Of a DNA stretch of 64,000 nt, positions 39,286 to 47,692 are shown piece after piece. A model generated the notes under the pieces. The model worked only from the letters and a program-made list of their open reading frames with translations. It made no database searches and was not told where the DNA came from. The DNA is from Pseudomonas sp. MIACH. GTDB lineage: Bacteria > Pseudomonadota > Gammaproteobacteria > Pseudomonadales > Pseudomonadaceae. Numbering within the stretch: position 1 is the first letter of the stretch; every line of letters starts with the position of its first letter. Position numbers and translations under genes: made by a program. Location: contig NZ_LHVO01000030.1 of assembly GCF_001269925.1 (NCBI RefSeq), forward strand, positions 1-64,000, written 5' to 3'.

Positions 39286-40422
39286 CTACCAGGTTGAATG
39301 TTTGAAAGACAGGTATTTGCTCGACAGCTCACGGGCAAACTCGGCGGACTGTTCGATGGACATGGTTTTCTTCGAGTACCCCAGCATCGCCTGCATCACG
39401 GCCATGCATTGCGGGTTGAAGGTGACCGAACCATCGCAATGAATTTCGTCGATGCCATCCTGGCTCTGGCAGATGGTGTTGATGCGCACGGCTTCGTCTT
39501 GGGGGCACTCATCACTGAACTGCACCTTGATCTGACCCTGCTGCAGCCACACCGGATACCCGCCCGGCAACCCCAGCGGCCCGGGCGCGTGCACCAGCAC
39601 CGGCGTCGGCGAAAACAGCCCTTCGATCACGGTGACCGCCGAGCACGCCGTGAGGAACTGCCCATCGATACCGCCCAGGCGGCGGTACTCGGATTTAACC
39701 GTGGAAAAAATCGCTTCAGCCGGCAGGTGGTTCACGGCCAGGCGGTCACGAACCTCATACAACAAGCGGTAACTGGCACGCGGGGGCAAGCCGCCGCGTG
39801 GCACGTAGTGGCTGAAATAGTGCTGGGCATACAGGCGCACCTGCACATCGGCAGGCGCACACTCCAGCAGCCGCGCGATGGAAAAGCGCACAGCCGGGAT
39901 CAGGTTGGCCACATTACCCACGCCAATATCCGGCGCCAGACCGACCCTGGCCAGGATCGGGTTGACCGCATCGGGAAAGGCCGCATTGACCGTCCGGGTC
40001 ACGATGCCGGAGGCTTTTACCGCCTGCATCAAGTCATGCATCAGCGTCAGGTGCATGGGCAGCCAGGGCCCGAACTGCGCCTGGTCGAGTTGTTCGAAGG
40101 AGAGCTTGGGCAACCCGGTGATCACCCGCCACGACTGCAACGACGCACAATTGACCACCATGTCCGGGGCCTCTTCACGCAGCACCCGCGTCACCCGGTC
40201 GATATCGGTGAGGTCGGCAATCACCGGCTTGATCGCGATGTCGTGCCCCAACTGCGCACACGACAGTGCCACCAGGTTGCACAGCCGCAAGGTCGCGTCT
40301 TCATTGCGCCCCAGCACCACGAATTCAAAGGCATTTTTCGGCCCGAGGATCTTCAGGATCTGCAGGCACAGGTTGCCCGCGCCCACCAGCAACAGTTTCT
40401 TCTTAGGGGCTGACGGCTTCAT
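39286..40422 (-). CDS. saccharopine-dehydrogenase-like NAD(P)-binding oxidoreductase
   Basis: A 378-residue protein with an N-terminal Rossmann fold (LLLVGAGNLCLQILKI, residues 10-25; VVLGRNEDATLRL; ADLTDIDRVTRVLREEAPDMVVNCAS), as in saccharopine dehydrogenase and opine-type enzymes. The C-terminal region has no motif I recognise (PRGGLPPRASYRLLYEV; GPLGLPGGYPVWLQQG). It may reductively join an amine to a carbonyl, or oxidise such a bond. It overlaps the SDR gene by 4 bases (ATGA). Substrate unknown. Confidence 0.7.
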   Translation of the reverse strand: MKPSAPKKKLLLVGAGNLCLQILKILGPKNAFEFVVLGRNEDATLRLCNLVALSCAQLGHDIAIKPVIADLTDIDRVTRVLREEAPDMVVNCASLQSWRVITGLPKLSFEQLDQAQFGPWLPMHLTLMHDLMQAVKASGIVTRTVNAAFPDAVNPILARVGLAPDIGVGNVANLIPAVRFSIARLLECAPADVQVRLYAQHYFSHYVPRGGLPPRASYRLLYEVRDRLAVNHLPAEAIFSTVKSEYRRLGGIDGQFLTACSAVTVIEGLFSPTPVLVHAPGPLGLPGGYPVWLQQGQIKVQFSDECPQDEAVRINTICQSQDGIDEIHCDGSVTFNPQCMAVMQAMLGYSKKTMSIEQSAEFARELSSKYLSFKHSTW

Positions 40423-41144
40423 CGTGGGTAAGCTCCGTTGTCCACCGGAATGACCCGGCCGGTGATATGCCGCATGGCATCGCTGATCAGCAGCAGAATG
40501 ACCTCGGCAACGCCGCTGGGCAGGATCGGGTCCTTGAGGATTTCCTGGCGCGCGTACTCGGCGCGGCGGTACTCGGGGATGGTGTCGTAGATGGCGGTGT
40601 CATGGATCAGCGCCGGCGAGACCGCGTTAACCCGCACGAACGGTGCGAAATTCCAGGCGTTGGCTTTGGTCAGGCCGATCACCGCCGCCTTGGTGGCGCC
40701 GTACAAGGCATCGCAGCTGCCTACCTCGCCGGCCACGGAGGCGATATTGACGATGCTGCGCGGCGCTTCGTGCTGCATTTCGCGTTCGGCGAAGTCTTTG
40801 GAGAGATAGACCAATGCCTTGAGGTTGACATTAAGTATCTCGTCCACTTCAGCATCGGAATAGGCGTAGACACTTTTGCCGTGGTAAATACCGGCGTTAT
40901 TGATTAATGCATCAATCGTTGCGTGGCGATCATACAGCGCAGGTATAAATCCCTTGATCACCGCCTGTTGGGAAAAGTCCGCGACATGTGTTTCCAATAC
41001 ATCCGACGGGTAAGTGCGCTGCAAGGCACGCAGGCCGTCGGCATCCTTATCGGCACCAATAACGAAGTAACCGGCCTGGATAGCTTTTTCTACGGTCGCT
41101 CGACCAATTCCATTAGCTGCACCGGTGACAATCAACTTTTTCAT
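40419..41144 (-). CDS. SDR-family oxidoreductase
   Basis: A classical short-chain dehydrogenase of 241 residues: cofactor loop TGAANGIG (7-14), NNAG (82-85), catalytic Ser136, Tyr148 and Lys152 (YGATK), and a C-terminal ITGRVIPVDNGAYPR. Asp31 after the second strand (IGADKD) suggests a preference for NAD(H). AGGA lies 7 bases before the ATG at 41144. It would oxidise or reduce a hydroxyl in the pathway intermediate. Confidence 0.88.
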   Translation of the reverse strand: MKKLIVTGAANGIGRATVEKAIQAGYFVIGADKDADGLRALQRTYPSDVLETHVADFSQQAVIKGFIPALYDRHATIDALINNAGIYHGKSVYAYSDAEVDEILNVNLKALVYLSKDFAEREMQHEAPRSIVNIASVAGEVGSCDALYGATKAAVIGLTKANAWNFAPFVRVNAVSPALIHDTAIYDTIPEYRRAEYARQEILKDPILPSGVAEVILLLISDAMRHITGRVIPVDNGAYPR

Positions 41145-41154
41145 ACCACAATCC

Positions 41155-41883
41155 TTATTGGCAAAATGCATTCATGCGGGCGTAGAACGGTCGATGGTAT
41201 TCATACAAGGCTTTTAATTTTGGCGACTGGTCAAACGCGTCCATGTCGATGGGCTGTTTATCCGCCGATACAATGCGCTCGCTGTTCTGCGCCGCCACAT
41301 GCCAACTTCTCCAGGTTTTCCACTGTGGGGGACATTCGCGCTTCCAGGTCATGGCGTGGGGCAGGAATTCAATCTGCAAGTAATCACACAACTTGCGCAC
41401 GACCCGCTCCGGTTCGGCGGCGAGATCGTCTGCATTAATCACATAAGGCACTTGCCCGGTGAGTTTGGTCACCACACAAAAGATCTCGTACAAGGCTTTA
41501 TGCCCGATAGCCTGCACGGGCATATCGGGGTGTATCCGATGATGGGAAATAATGCTGCCGGCGGGTTCACGAATAATAAAAACATTGTGCTGTTGCGCCA
41601 GGAATTCCCGGTCGACTTTCAAGTCATCCAGGCAGTGGTAACACATGTCTTTATGAAACACATTGGCCCCTTCCCGGGCCTTGATCAGTTGCGCTTTTAT
41701 GCCCTGATACGTGGTGGGCAAGCTGTGGTCCCACTCATCCGAGGGAATCGCCGAATCCGCAGAAAACGCCATATGCGCAAAGGGCTCGTGGAAAACCTCG
41801 AAATCCCCGCGCTCGATAAACACCCGTTCCAACACCGTGGAACGGGAGCGCGGGTGCGCCCATAACCCGACCATCTTGTTCAT
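41155..41883 (-). CDS. sulfotransferase-family protein (PAPS-dependent)
   Basis: A 242-residue P-loop sulfotransferase-like protein. The 5'-phosphosulfate loop is AHPRSRSTVLERVF (9-22), and the 3'-phosphate site is likely IIREPAGSIISHHR (about 103-116). An acceptor pocket is suggested by EVFHEPFAH and FHKDMCYHCL. It is short for the family and resembles bacterial sulfotransferases acting on small molecules. The adjacent cysC supplies PAPS. It overlaps the fusion gene by 4 bases (ATGA), so the two are coupled. The acceptor is unknown. Confidence 0.8.
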   Translation of the reverse strand: MNKMVGLWAHPRSRSTVLERVFIERGDFEVFHEPFAHMAFSADSAIPSDEWDHSLPTTYQGIKAQLIKAREGANVFHKDMCYHCLDDLKVDREFLAQQHNVFIIREPAGSIISHHRIHPDMPVQAIGHKALYEIFCVVTKLTGQVPYVINADDLAAEPERVVRKLCDYLQIEFLPHAMTWKRECPPQWKTWRSWHVAAQNSERIVSADKQPIDMDAFDQSPKLKALYEYHRPFYARMNAFCQ

Positions 41884-43823
41884 GCCAGCACCCCATATTC
41901 AGCGGCCAGGATGGCGTTGAGCGAGCGTGCGAAAGGCTTCGTCACCGGGCACAGGCGCACGCAGTAATCGGTCAGGCGCCGCTGTGCACTGTTGGCTTCG
42001 TTGCAGGCGTTGATAAACGCTTCATGATTGCCAAAGTCGTAGGGTTCGATGCTGTCGATGAAATAGGCTTCACAGAAGTACGGAATGCACAGCAGTTTGG
42101 CGAACGTCTCAGGCGGCGCGTGCACCGGTTCACTGGCGGGTGCCACTGGTTTACCGTGGCTTTCACGCTCGATCAGAAACTCCACCACATCCGGCGTCAG
42201 CGTGTAGCACGTCGCCGTCAGCCCGGTCTTTTCCAGATGCCAGCAGTGCTTGTGGCCACGGTCGTCAACGTCGACCTTGATACTCGACAACAAGGTTTTG
42301 ACCGGTACTTTCGAGGCTGCCACCAAGGCCTGGATCTGCTGGTAAACCAGCAGCTCGGCCCAGCGCAGTTCCTCCGGGCCCAGCGTCAGGCCACGCTCTG
42401 CGGCCTGCAACGCGAACTCGGGTTGGCAGGCAAAACGCCCGATCATAAAGGTGATCACGTACTTGCAATGATCGGTGTCGATGCCGTTGCCGCGAGCCGT
42501 GGCCATGCCCCGCTCGATCGCCTGGATACCGGCCTGGAACTGCGAGACGGTGAAGCAGAACGTGATATTGACCGAGACGCCCTGGGCCACCAGTTGTTCG
42601 ATGGTCGCGAACCCTTCCAGACTGCCCGGCACTTTCACCATCACATTCGCTGCCAGGCGCTGCAGCTCCAAGCCTCGGGCGGTCATGCGTTCGGTGCAGC
42701 GCACATCCGAGGGGTCGACCTGGGCGCATATCCAGCCGTCAACCTGAGCCGATTGAACCCACAGCGGCTTGAGCGTCTCAGCGCCCTGCGCAATCACTTC
42801 GTTATACAGCTGCTTGCGCAACTCCCCTGCCGACAGGCTGGCCAGATTAAACCGCGACGTCCAATACTCCCGCTTGTCGAGGATCGCCGCCGTCACCAGC
42901 CGAGGGTTGGTGGTCACACTGCTCAGCCCCCAGGGCTGGGAGATATCCTGCGGCATCAACTGCTCGATATGGGCGGCCGCGGCCGGATACTTATCCAACA
43001 AATGTTTTTTGTAAGGCGCGTACACCACCGGCGACGAATCCCACCACACTTCAGAACATTGATCATTGCGTTTAAGCCGTTCTATATAACCCAGTGTGCC
43101 CACAACACTTGCTCCTTGAATGACTTGATCAATAAGGGTCGGTAACTCACGCATATCGGCAAACGGTAATGCACCGGCTTCGGCCAATAATCGATGTCGA
43201 GGCATCGGGCCAAATCCCAGGACTTTTATATTGGCCGCCACAGCGGCTTGCACCCCGGTGACACTGTCTTCAATAACCAGCGCCTCACACGGCGCAACGT
43301 TATAAGTTGCACACGCCGTTAAGAACACCAGAGGGTCCGGCTTCCAACGTCCAACTTCATAACAACTGAATATTCGCCCTTGAAAATAAGGCAACAGTCC
43401 CACCAGGCGCAGACACTCCTCGATCTTATTGCGCGGCGCACTGGAGGCTACGCAATAAGGCATCTGCAGTACGCTCAATACCTCAACGATGCCATCGGTC
43501 GCGGTTAACTCAAGGGTCAATGCTTCCATGGCCCGCACGCGGAAGTCGTGTTCAAACGTCGGCCCCAGACAAATATCTAATAACTGCTCAGCCTCACGCA
43601 AACAATCGGCAATCTTTCGCCCACGAAAGTGCTCAATAAAATACGCACTGTCCAGTGTCTTAGCGTGAGGTACATGCGCATTAAGCATGGAGATCAATAC
43701 AGTCAGGGTAATCTCTTCGCTTTGGACAAGTACGCCATCGCAATCGAAGATAACTAACTTAGGCAAGGTCGTTGCCGCCTGTTCTGGTAGTTCCCCTATA
43801 ACTGCCGATAAACACATAGGCAT
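41880..43823 (-). CDS. HAD phosphatase-transaldolase fusion enzyme
   Basis: A 647-residue two-domain protein and first gene of the operon. Residues about 20-240 form a HAD/beta-phosphoglucomutase-like domain: nucleophile Asp27 and Asp29 in VIFDCDGVLVQ, Lys161 in GRWKPDP, and VIEDSVTGVQAA. Residues about 245-560 form a transaldolase domain: SSVTTNPRLV (301-310), Schiff-base Lys397 in NVMVKVPGS, and VSVNITFCFTVSQFQAG. A C-terminal tail of about 85 residues is unassigned. It could build a ketose phosphate by three-carbon transfer and then remove the phosphate. The ATG at 43823 has only a weak AAGAG upstream; an ATG two codons inside is possible. Confidence 0.85.
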   Translation of the reverse strand: MPMCLSAVIGELPEQAATTLPKLVIFDCDGVLVQSEEITLTVLISMLNAHVPHAKTLDSAYFIEHFRGRKIADCLREAEQLLDICLGPTFEHDFRVRAMEALTLELTATDGIVEVLSVLQMPYCVASSAPRNKIEECLRLVGLLPYFQGRIFSCYEVGRWKPDPLVFLTACATYNVAPCEALVIEDSVTGVQAAVAANIKVLGFGPMPRHRLLAEAGALPFADMRELPTLIDQVIQGASVVGTLGYIERLKRNDQCSEVWWDSSPVVYAPYKKHLLDKYPAAAAHIEQLMPQDISQPWGLSSVTTNPRLVTAAILDKREYWTSRFNLASLSAGELRKQLYNEVIAQGAETLKPLWVQSAQVDGWICAQVDPSDVRCTERMTARGLELQRLAANVMVKVPGSLEGFATIEQLVAQGVSVNITFCFTVSQFQAGIQAIERGMATARGNGIDTDHCKYVITFMIGRFACQPEFALQAAERGLTLGPEELRWAELLVYQQIQALVAASKVPVKTLLSSIKVDVDDRGHKHCWHLEKTGLTATCYTLTPDVVEFLIERESHGKPVAPASEPVHAPPETFAKLLCIPYFCEAYFIDSIEPYDFGNHEAFINACNEANSAQRRLTDYCVRLCPVTKPFARSLNAILAAEYGVLA

Positions 43824-44070
43824 CTCTTATAGGTGACTCCGCATGACTTCCGAACTACCAGCGGAGCGGGTTGATATGTGCTTATAAGACACGGGGCAAA
43901 AAACCCTGCCAAACGCTTTTTAGCGGTTTTTTAGTATCTTATGGTTATTTTTTATTCTTCTGTTATTCCATTTTTCACCATGGTTGTAGTCGCTAATTTC
44001 ACACCGATGAACTTCCTTCGGGCGCCGTCAGTCAGCTACTTGAACTCACGAATTTAAGGGCGGGTGGGCA
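43824..44070. promoter_or_regulatory. AT-rich divergent promoter region of the biosynthetic operon
   Basis: 247 bases between the fusion gene (minus) and the SDR gene 44071 (plus), distinctly AT-rich against its surroundings, especially 43915-43975. It contains small dyads such as CGCTTTTTAGCG at about 43914-43925 and GGGGC...CCCTG just before it. It must hold the operon promoter, but no clear -35/-10 pair can be assigned. Confidence 0.5.
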
Positions 44071-44871
44071 ATGCGTATCTCGTTGGAGCAACAAGTAGCA
44101 CTGGTCACGGGCGCCAGTTCGGGTATCGGCGCCGGTGCCGCCAAGGCTCTGGCGCAAGCCGGCGCGGCCGTGGTGCTGAATTACAACAGCCAGGCCGCAC
44201 CGGCCGAGGCCCTGGCACAGCAGATCAACGCCGAGGGTGGCCGGGCGATTGCGATCGGTGCTGATGTGTCGAAAGAGGCCGATGTAGAACGCCTGTTCGC
44301 CCAGACGCTCGATGCCTTCGGCCACTTGGATATCCTGGTGGCCAACTCCGGTATGCAGAAGGACGCCGCCATCGTCGACATGACCCTCGACGACTGGAAC
44401 AGCGTGATCGGCGTCAACCTTACCGGCCAGTTCCTCTGTGCCCGTGCCGCAGTGCGCCTGTTCAAGCGCCAGGGCATCCGTGAAGGCGTATCCCGTGCCG
44501 CCGGCAAAATCATCCACATGAGCTCGGTGCACCAGTTGATCCCATGGGCCGGGCATGTGAACTACGCGGCGTCCAAGGGTGGCGTGGACATGCTGATGCG
44601 CACCCTCGCCCAGGAAGTCAGCGAGCAGCGCATCCGCATCAACGGCATTGCGCCGGGGGCGATTCGTACGGCGATCAACCGTGCGGCCACCGAAGGCGCG
44701 GCTGAACAGGAGCTGCTCAAGTTGATCCCCTATGGCCGGGTCGGCGACGTGGAAGACGTGGCCAACGCGGTGGTGTGGCTGGCCAGTGACGCCTCCGACT
44801 ACGTGGTCGGCAGCACCCTGTTCATTGATGGCGGCATGAGCCTTTACCCGGAGTTTCGTGACAATGGTTGA
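44071..44871 (+). CDS. SDR oxidoreductase, glucose 1-dehydrogenase-like
   Basis: A 266-residue short-chain dehydrogenase: TGASSGIGAGAAKAL cofactor loop, NSG in place of NAG (LVANSGMQKDA), catalytic Ser in HMSSVHQL, YAASK, and a C-terminus VVGSTLFIDGGMSLYPEF. It resembles bacterial glucose 1-dehydrogenases that oxidise glucose to gluconolactone. Its stop overlaps the GH15 gene start by 8 bases, so glucose released by that hydrolase could be its substrate. Confidence 0.86.
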   Translation: MRISLEQQVALVTGASSGIGAGAAKALAQAGAAVVLNYNSQAAPAEALAQQINAEGGRAIAIGADVSKEADVERLFAQTLDAFGHLDILVANSGMQKDAAIVDMTLDDWNSVIGVNLTGQFLCARAAVRLFKRQGIREGVSRAAGKIIHMSSVHQLIPWAGHVNYAASKGGVDMLMRTLAQEVSEQRIRINGIAPGAIRTAINRAATEGAAEQELLKLIPYGRVGDVEDVANAVVWLASDASDYVVGSTLFIDGGMSLYPEFRDNG

Positions 44872-46690
44872 TTTGAAAAACGAACCACAAAGCGCCATCG
44901 ATGCCCACGGCATCATCGGCGATATGCGCAGCGCGGCGCTGGTGAACGATAAAGGCAGCATCGACTTCTTCTGCTGGCCGGAATTCGACAGTCCATCGAT
45001 CTTCTGCTCACTGCTGGATACCCCCGACGCCGGTATTTTCCAGCTCACCCCGGACCTGCCCAACGCCCGCCGCGAACAAATCTATCTGCCCGACACCAAT
45101 GTGCTGCAGACCCGCTGGCTCAGCGATGAGGCCGTGGTGGAAATCACCGACCTGTTGACCATCAGCGAGGAAATCGATGACCTGCCCCTGCTGATTCGCC
45201 GCGTACGCGTGGTCAGCGGCCAGGCAACCATTCACCTGCGCTGCGCCGTGCGCCATGACTATGCACGCACGCCCACCCACGCCGCCGTCGATAACGGCAC
45301 CGTGTGCTTCAGTGCCGACGGCCAGCCCGGCGTGCGCTTATCCAGCAGCCATCCACTGCAACTGGAAAATAACGCCGCCGTGGCCAGCTTTACCTTGCGT
45401 CAGGAAGAAGGCGCCGAATTTGTCCTCGGCGGCCAGGACGATGAGCGTGTCAACCACAGCTGCACCGACCTGGCGCTGGCCCACACCCTGAAGTTCTGGC
45501 GCGGCTGGATTGCGCAGTCGAACTACCGCGGGCGCTGGCGCGAAATGGTCAACCGCTCGGCCCTGGCCCTCAAACTGCTGACCTCGCGCAAACACGGCGC
45601 GATCATCGCTGCCGCCACCTTCGGCCTGCCGGAAACCCCCGCAGGCGAACGCAACTGGGACTATCGCTACACCTGGATCCGCGACGCCTCGTTTACCGTC
45701 TACGCCTTTATGCGCCTGGGTTTTGTCGAAGAGGCCAACGCCTATATGCGCTGGCTCAAGGGTCGGGTCAGCGACTGCTGCGGCCAGCCGACCAAGATCC
45801 ATATCCTCTACGGCATCGACGGTCGCCAGGAACTGCCCGAAACCGAGCTGGACCACCTCAGCGGTCACGGCGGCGCCAAGCCGGTGCGCGTCGGCAATGG
45901 CGCGGTTGACCAGATCCAGCTGGATATTTATGGCGAGTTGATGGACGCGGTGTACCTGGTCAACAAGTACGGCGAGGCCATCTCCCACGAGGGCTGGAAA
46001 CACACGGTGGAAGTCACCGATCAGGTCTGCGAAATCTGGAACCGCAAAGACGTGGGCATCTGGGAAATGCGCGGCGAGCAGCATCACTTCCTGCATTCGC
46101 GGCTGATGTGCTGGGTGGCCCTGGACCGTGCGATCCGCCTGGCTTCCAAGCGCTCGTTGCCGGCGCCGTTTGCCCGTTGGGACCAGACGCGCCAGGCGAT
46201 CTACGCCGATATCTGGAGCAACTTCTGGAACGAAGAACGCGGGCATTTTGTGCAGCATATCGGCAGCACCGCACTGGACGGTTCGATGCTGCTGATGCCG
46301 CTGGTACGCTTTGTCGCGGCCACCGATCCGCGCTGGCTGAGCACCTTGGAGGCGATCCAGCAAAGCCTGGTGCGTGACGGCATGGTCTACCGCTACCGCA
46401 ACGACGACAACGCGATCGACGGCCTGCAAGGCACCGAAGGCGCCTTTGCCGCCTGCTCGTTCTGGTACGTCGAATGCCTCGCCCGCGCCGGGCAAGTCGA
46501 GAAAGCCCACCTGGAATTCGAACAACTGTTGCGCTACGCCAACCCACTGGGTCTGTACGCCGAAGAGTTCGACAGCCAGGCCCGCCACCTGGGCAATACG
46601 CCCCAGGCGTTGAGCCATCTGGCGTTGATCAGCGCGGCGACATTCCTGGACCGCAAGCTCAGTGGGGAGAAGACTACCTGGCAGCCCTGA
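44864..46690 (+). CDS. glycoside hydrolase family 15 protein (glucoamylase/trehalase-like)
   Basis: A 608-residue cytosolic protein of the GH15 glucoamylase-like family, which hydrolyses alpha-glucans or trehalose. It has an N-terminal beta-sandwich region (IDAHGIIGDMRSAALVNDKG; WPEFDSPSIF) and an (alpha/alpha)6 barrel beginning near residue 240 with ERNWDYRYTWIRDASFTVYA. Typical C-terminal signatures (GTEGAFAACSFWYVECLARAG; NTPQALSHLALI) include the likely catalytic Glu. The ATG at 44864 is preferred to the GTG at 44858. The coupled SDR suggests glucose or gluconate as an end product. Confidence 0.88.
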   Translation: MVDLKNEPQSAIDAHGIIGDMRSAALVNDKGSIDFFCWPEFDSPSIFCSLLDTPDAGIFQLTPDLPNARREQIYLPDTNVLQTRWLSDEAVVEITDLLTISEEIDDLPLLIRRVRVVSGQATIHLRCAVRHDYARTPTHAAVDNGTVCFSADGQPGVRLSSSHPLQLENNAAVASFTLRQEEGAEFVLGGQDDERVNHSCTDLALAHTLKFWRGWIAQSNYRGRWREMVNRSALALKLLTSRKHGAIIAAATFGLPETPAGERNWDYRYTWIRDASFTVYAFMRLGFVEEANAYMRWLKGRVSDCCGQPTKIHILYGIDGRQELPETELDHLSGHGGAKPVRVGNGAVDQIQLDIYGELMDAVYLVNKYGEAISHEGWKHTVEVTDQVCEIWNRKDVGIWEMRGEQHHFLHSRLMCWVALDRAIRLASKRSLPAPFARWDQTRQAIYADIWSNFWNEERGHFVQHIGSTALDGSMLLMPLVRFVAATDPRWLSTLEAIQQSLVRDGMVYRYRNDDNAIDGLQGTEGAFAACSFWYVECLARAGQVEKAHLEFEQLLRYANPLGLYAEEFDSQARHLGNTPQALSHLALISAATFLDRKLSGEKTTWQP

Positions 46691-46792
46691 GATCAAGTCG
46701 ATTGCCCTGGACACGTCAGCGCCCTGTCATCAAAAGCAGGGCATGCCGTCACGTCTTTCGACTAGAGTTCCAACACCTGACAGGAGCCCATC

Positions 46793-47692
46793 ATGACCAC
46801 CGCCGCCCCCCTGCTCTACGTGCGCACCTCCATGCTCGACGTGGCTTATGAAGCCCATGGCCCCGCCGACGGCGAAGCGGTGATCCTGCTGCATGGTTTC
46901 CCTTACGACCCTCGCGGCTATGATGAAGTCGCGCCGGTGCTGGCGGAACGCGGCTACCGGGTGCTGGTGCCGTACCTGCGCGGTTATGGCCCTACGCGGT
47001 TTATCAACGCGCAGGTGATGCGCTCCGGCCAACAGGCGGCGCTGGGCAAGGATCTGCTGGATTTCATGGATGCACTGTCGATCCCGCGTGCCACGTTGGC
47101 GGGGTATGACTGGGGTGGGCGGGCCGCGTGTATCGTCGCGGCGCTGTGGCCTGAACGGGTGCGAGGGCTGGTCACCGGCGATGGCTATAACATCCAGGAC
47201 ATTGCCAAGTCGCTCTCGCCACGGGCGCCGGCGACGGAGCATCGGTTGTGGTACCAGTTCTACTTTCACACCCAGCGCGGTGTGGACGGGCTGACGGCCA
47301 ATCGCCGCGAACTCTGTGAGTTGCTGTGGTCGCTGTGGTCGCCGTCCTGGGCCGAGGGGCCTGGGCTGTATGGGCAGACGGCGCCGTCATTCGATAACCC
47401 GGATTTTGTCGAGGTGGTGATTCACTCCTATCGCCACCGTTTCATGTATGCGCCTGGCGATCCGGCGCTGGAAGCCATCGAGCAGGCCCTGGCGCGGCAA
47501 CCGGCGATTGGGGTGCCGAGCATTTCGCTGTGCGGTGCCGACGACGGTGTCGGCCCACCGCCGCAAGAGGATGACGACGTGGAGCATTTCAGCGCTTTTT
47601 ACCGGCGGGAGGTGTTACCTGGCGTGGGCCACAATATTCCCCAGGAAGCGCCTCGGGCCACCCTCGACGCCCTGTTTGAATTGCTCGCCTAG
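46793..47692 (+). CDS. alpha/beta hydrolase
   Basis: A 299-residue alpha/beta hydrolase: oxyanion HGFPYDPRGYDE, a nucleophile elbow reading GYDWGGRAAC (Asp as nucleophile, as in haloalkane dehalogenase or epoxide hydrolase types), and the C-terminal His in GVGHNIPQEAP. The Asp elbow favours epoxide hydrolase- or dehalogenase-like chemistry, though the substrate is unknown. CAGGAG lies about 6 bases before the ATG. It overlaps the convergent GlxA-type gene by 4 bases. Confidence 0.85.
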   Translation: MTTAAPLLYVRTSMLDVAYEAHGPADGEAVILLHGFPYDPRGYDEVAPVLAERGYRVLVPYLRGYGPTRFINAQVMRSGQQAALGKDLLDFMDALSIPRATLAGYDWGGRAACIVAALWPERVRGLVTGDGYNIQDIAKSLSPRAPATEHRLWYQFYFHTQRGVDGLTANRRELCELLWSLWSPSWAEGPGLYGQTAPSFDNPDFVEVVIHSYRHRFMYAPGDPALEAIEQALARQPAIGVPSISLCGADDGVGPPPQEDDDVEHFSAFYRREVLPGVGHNIPQEAPRATLDALFELLA

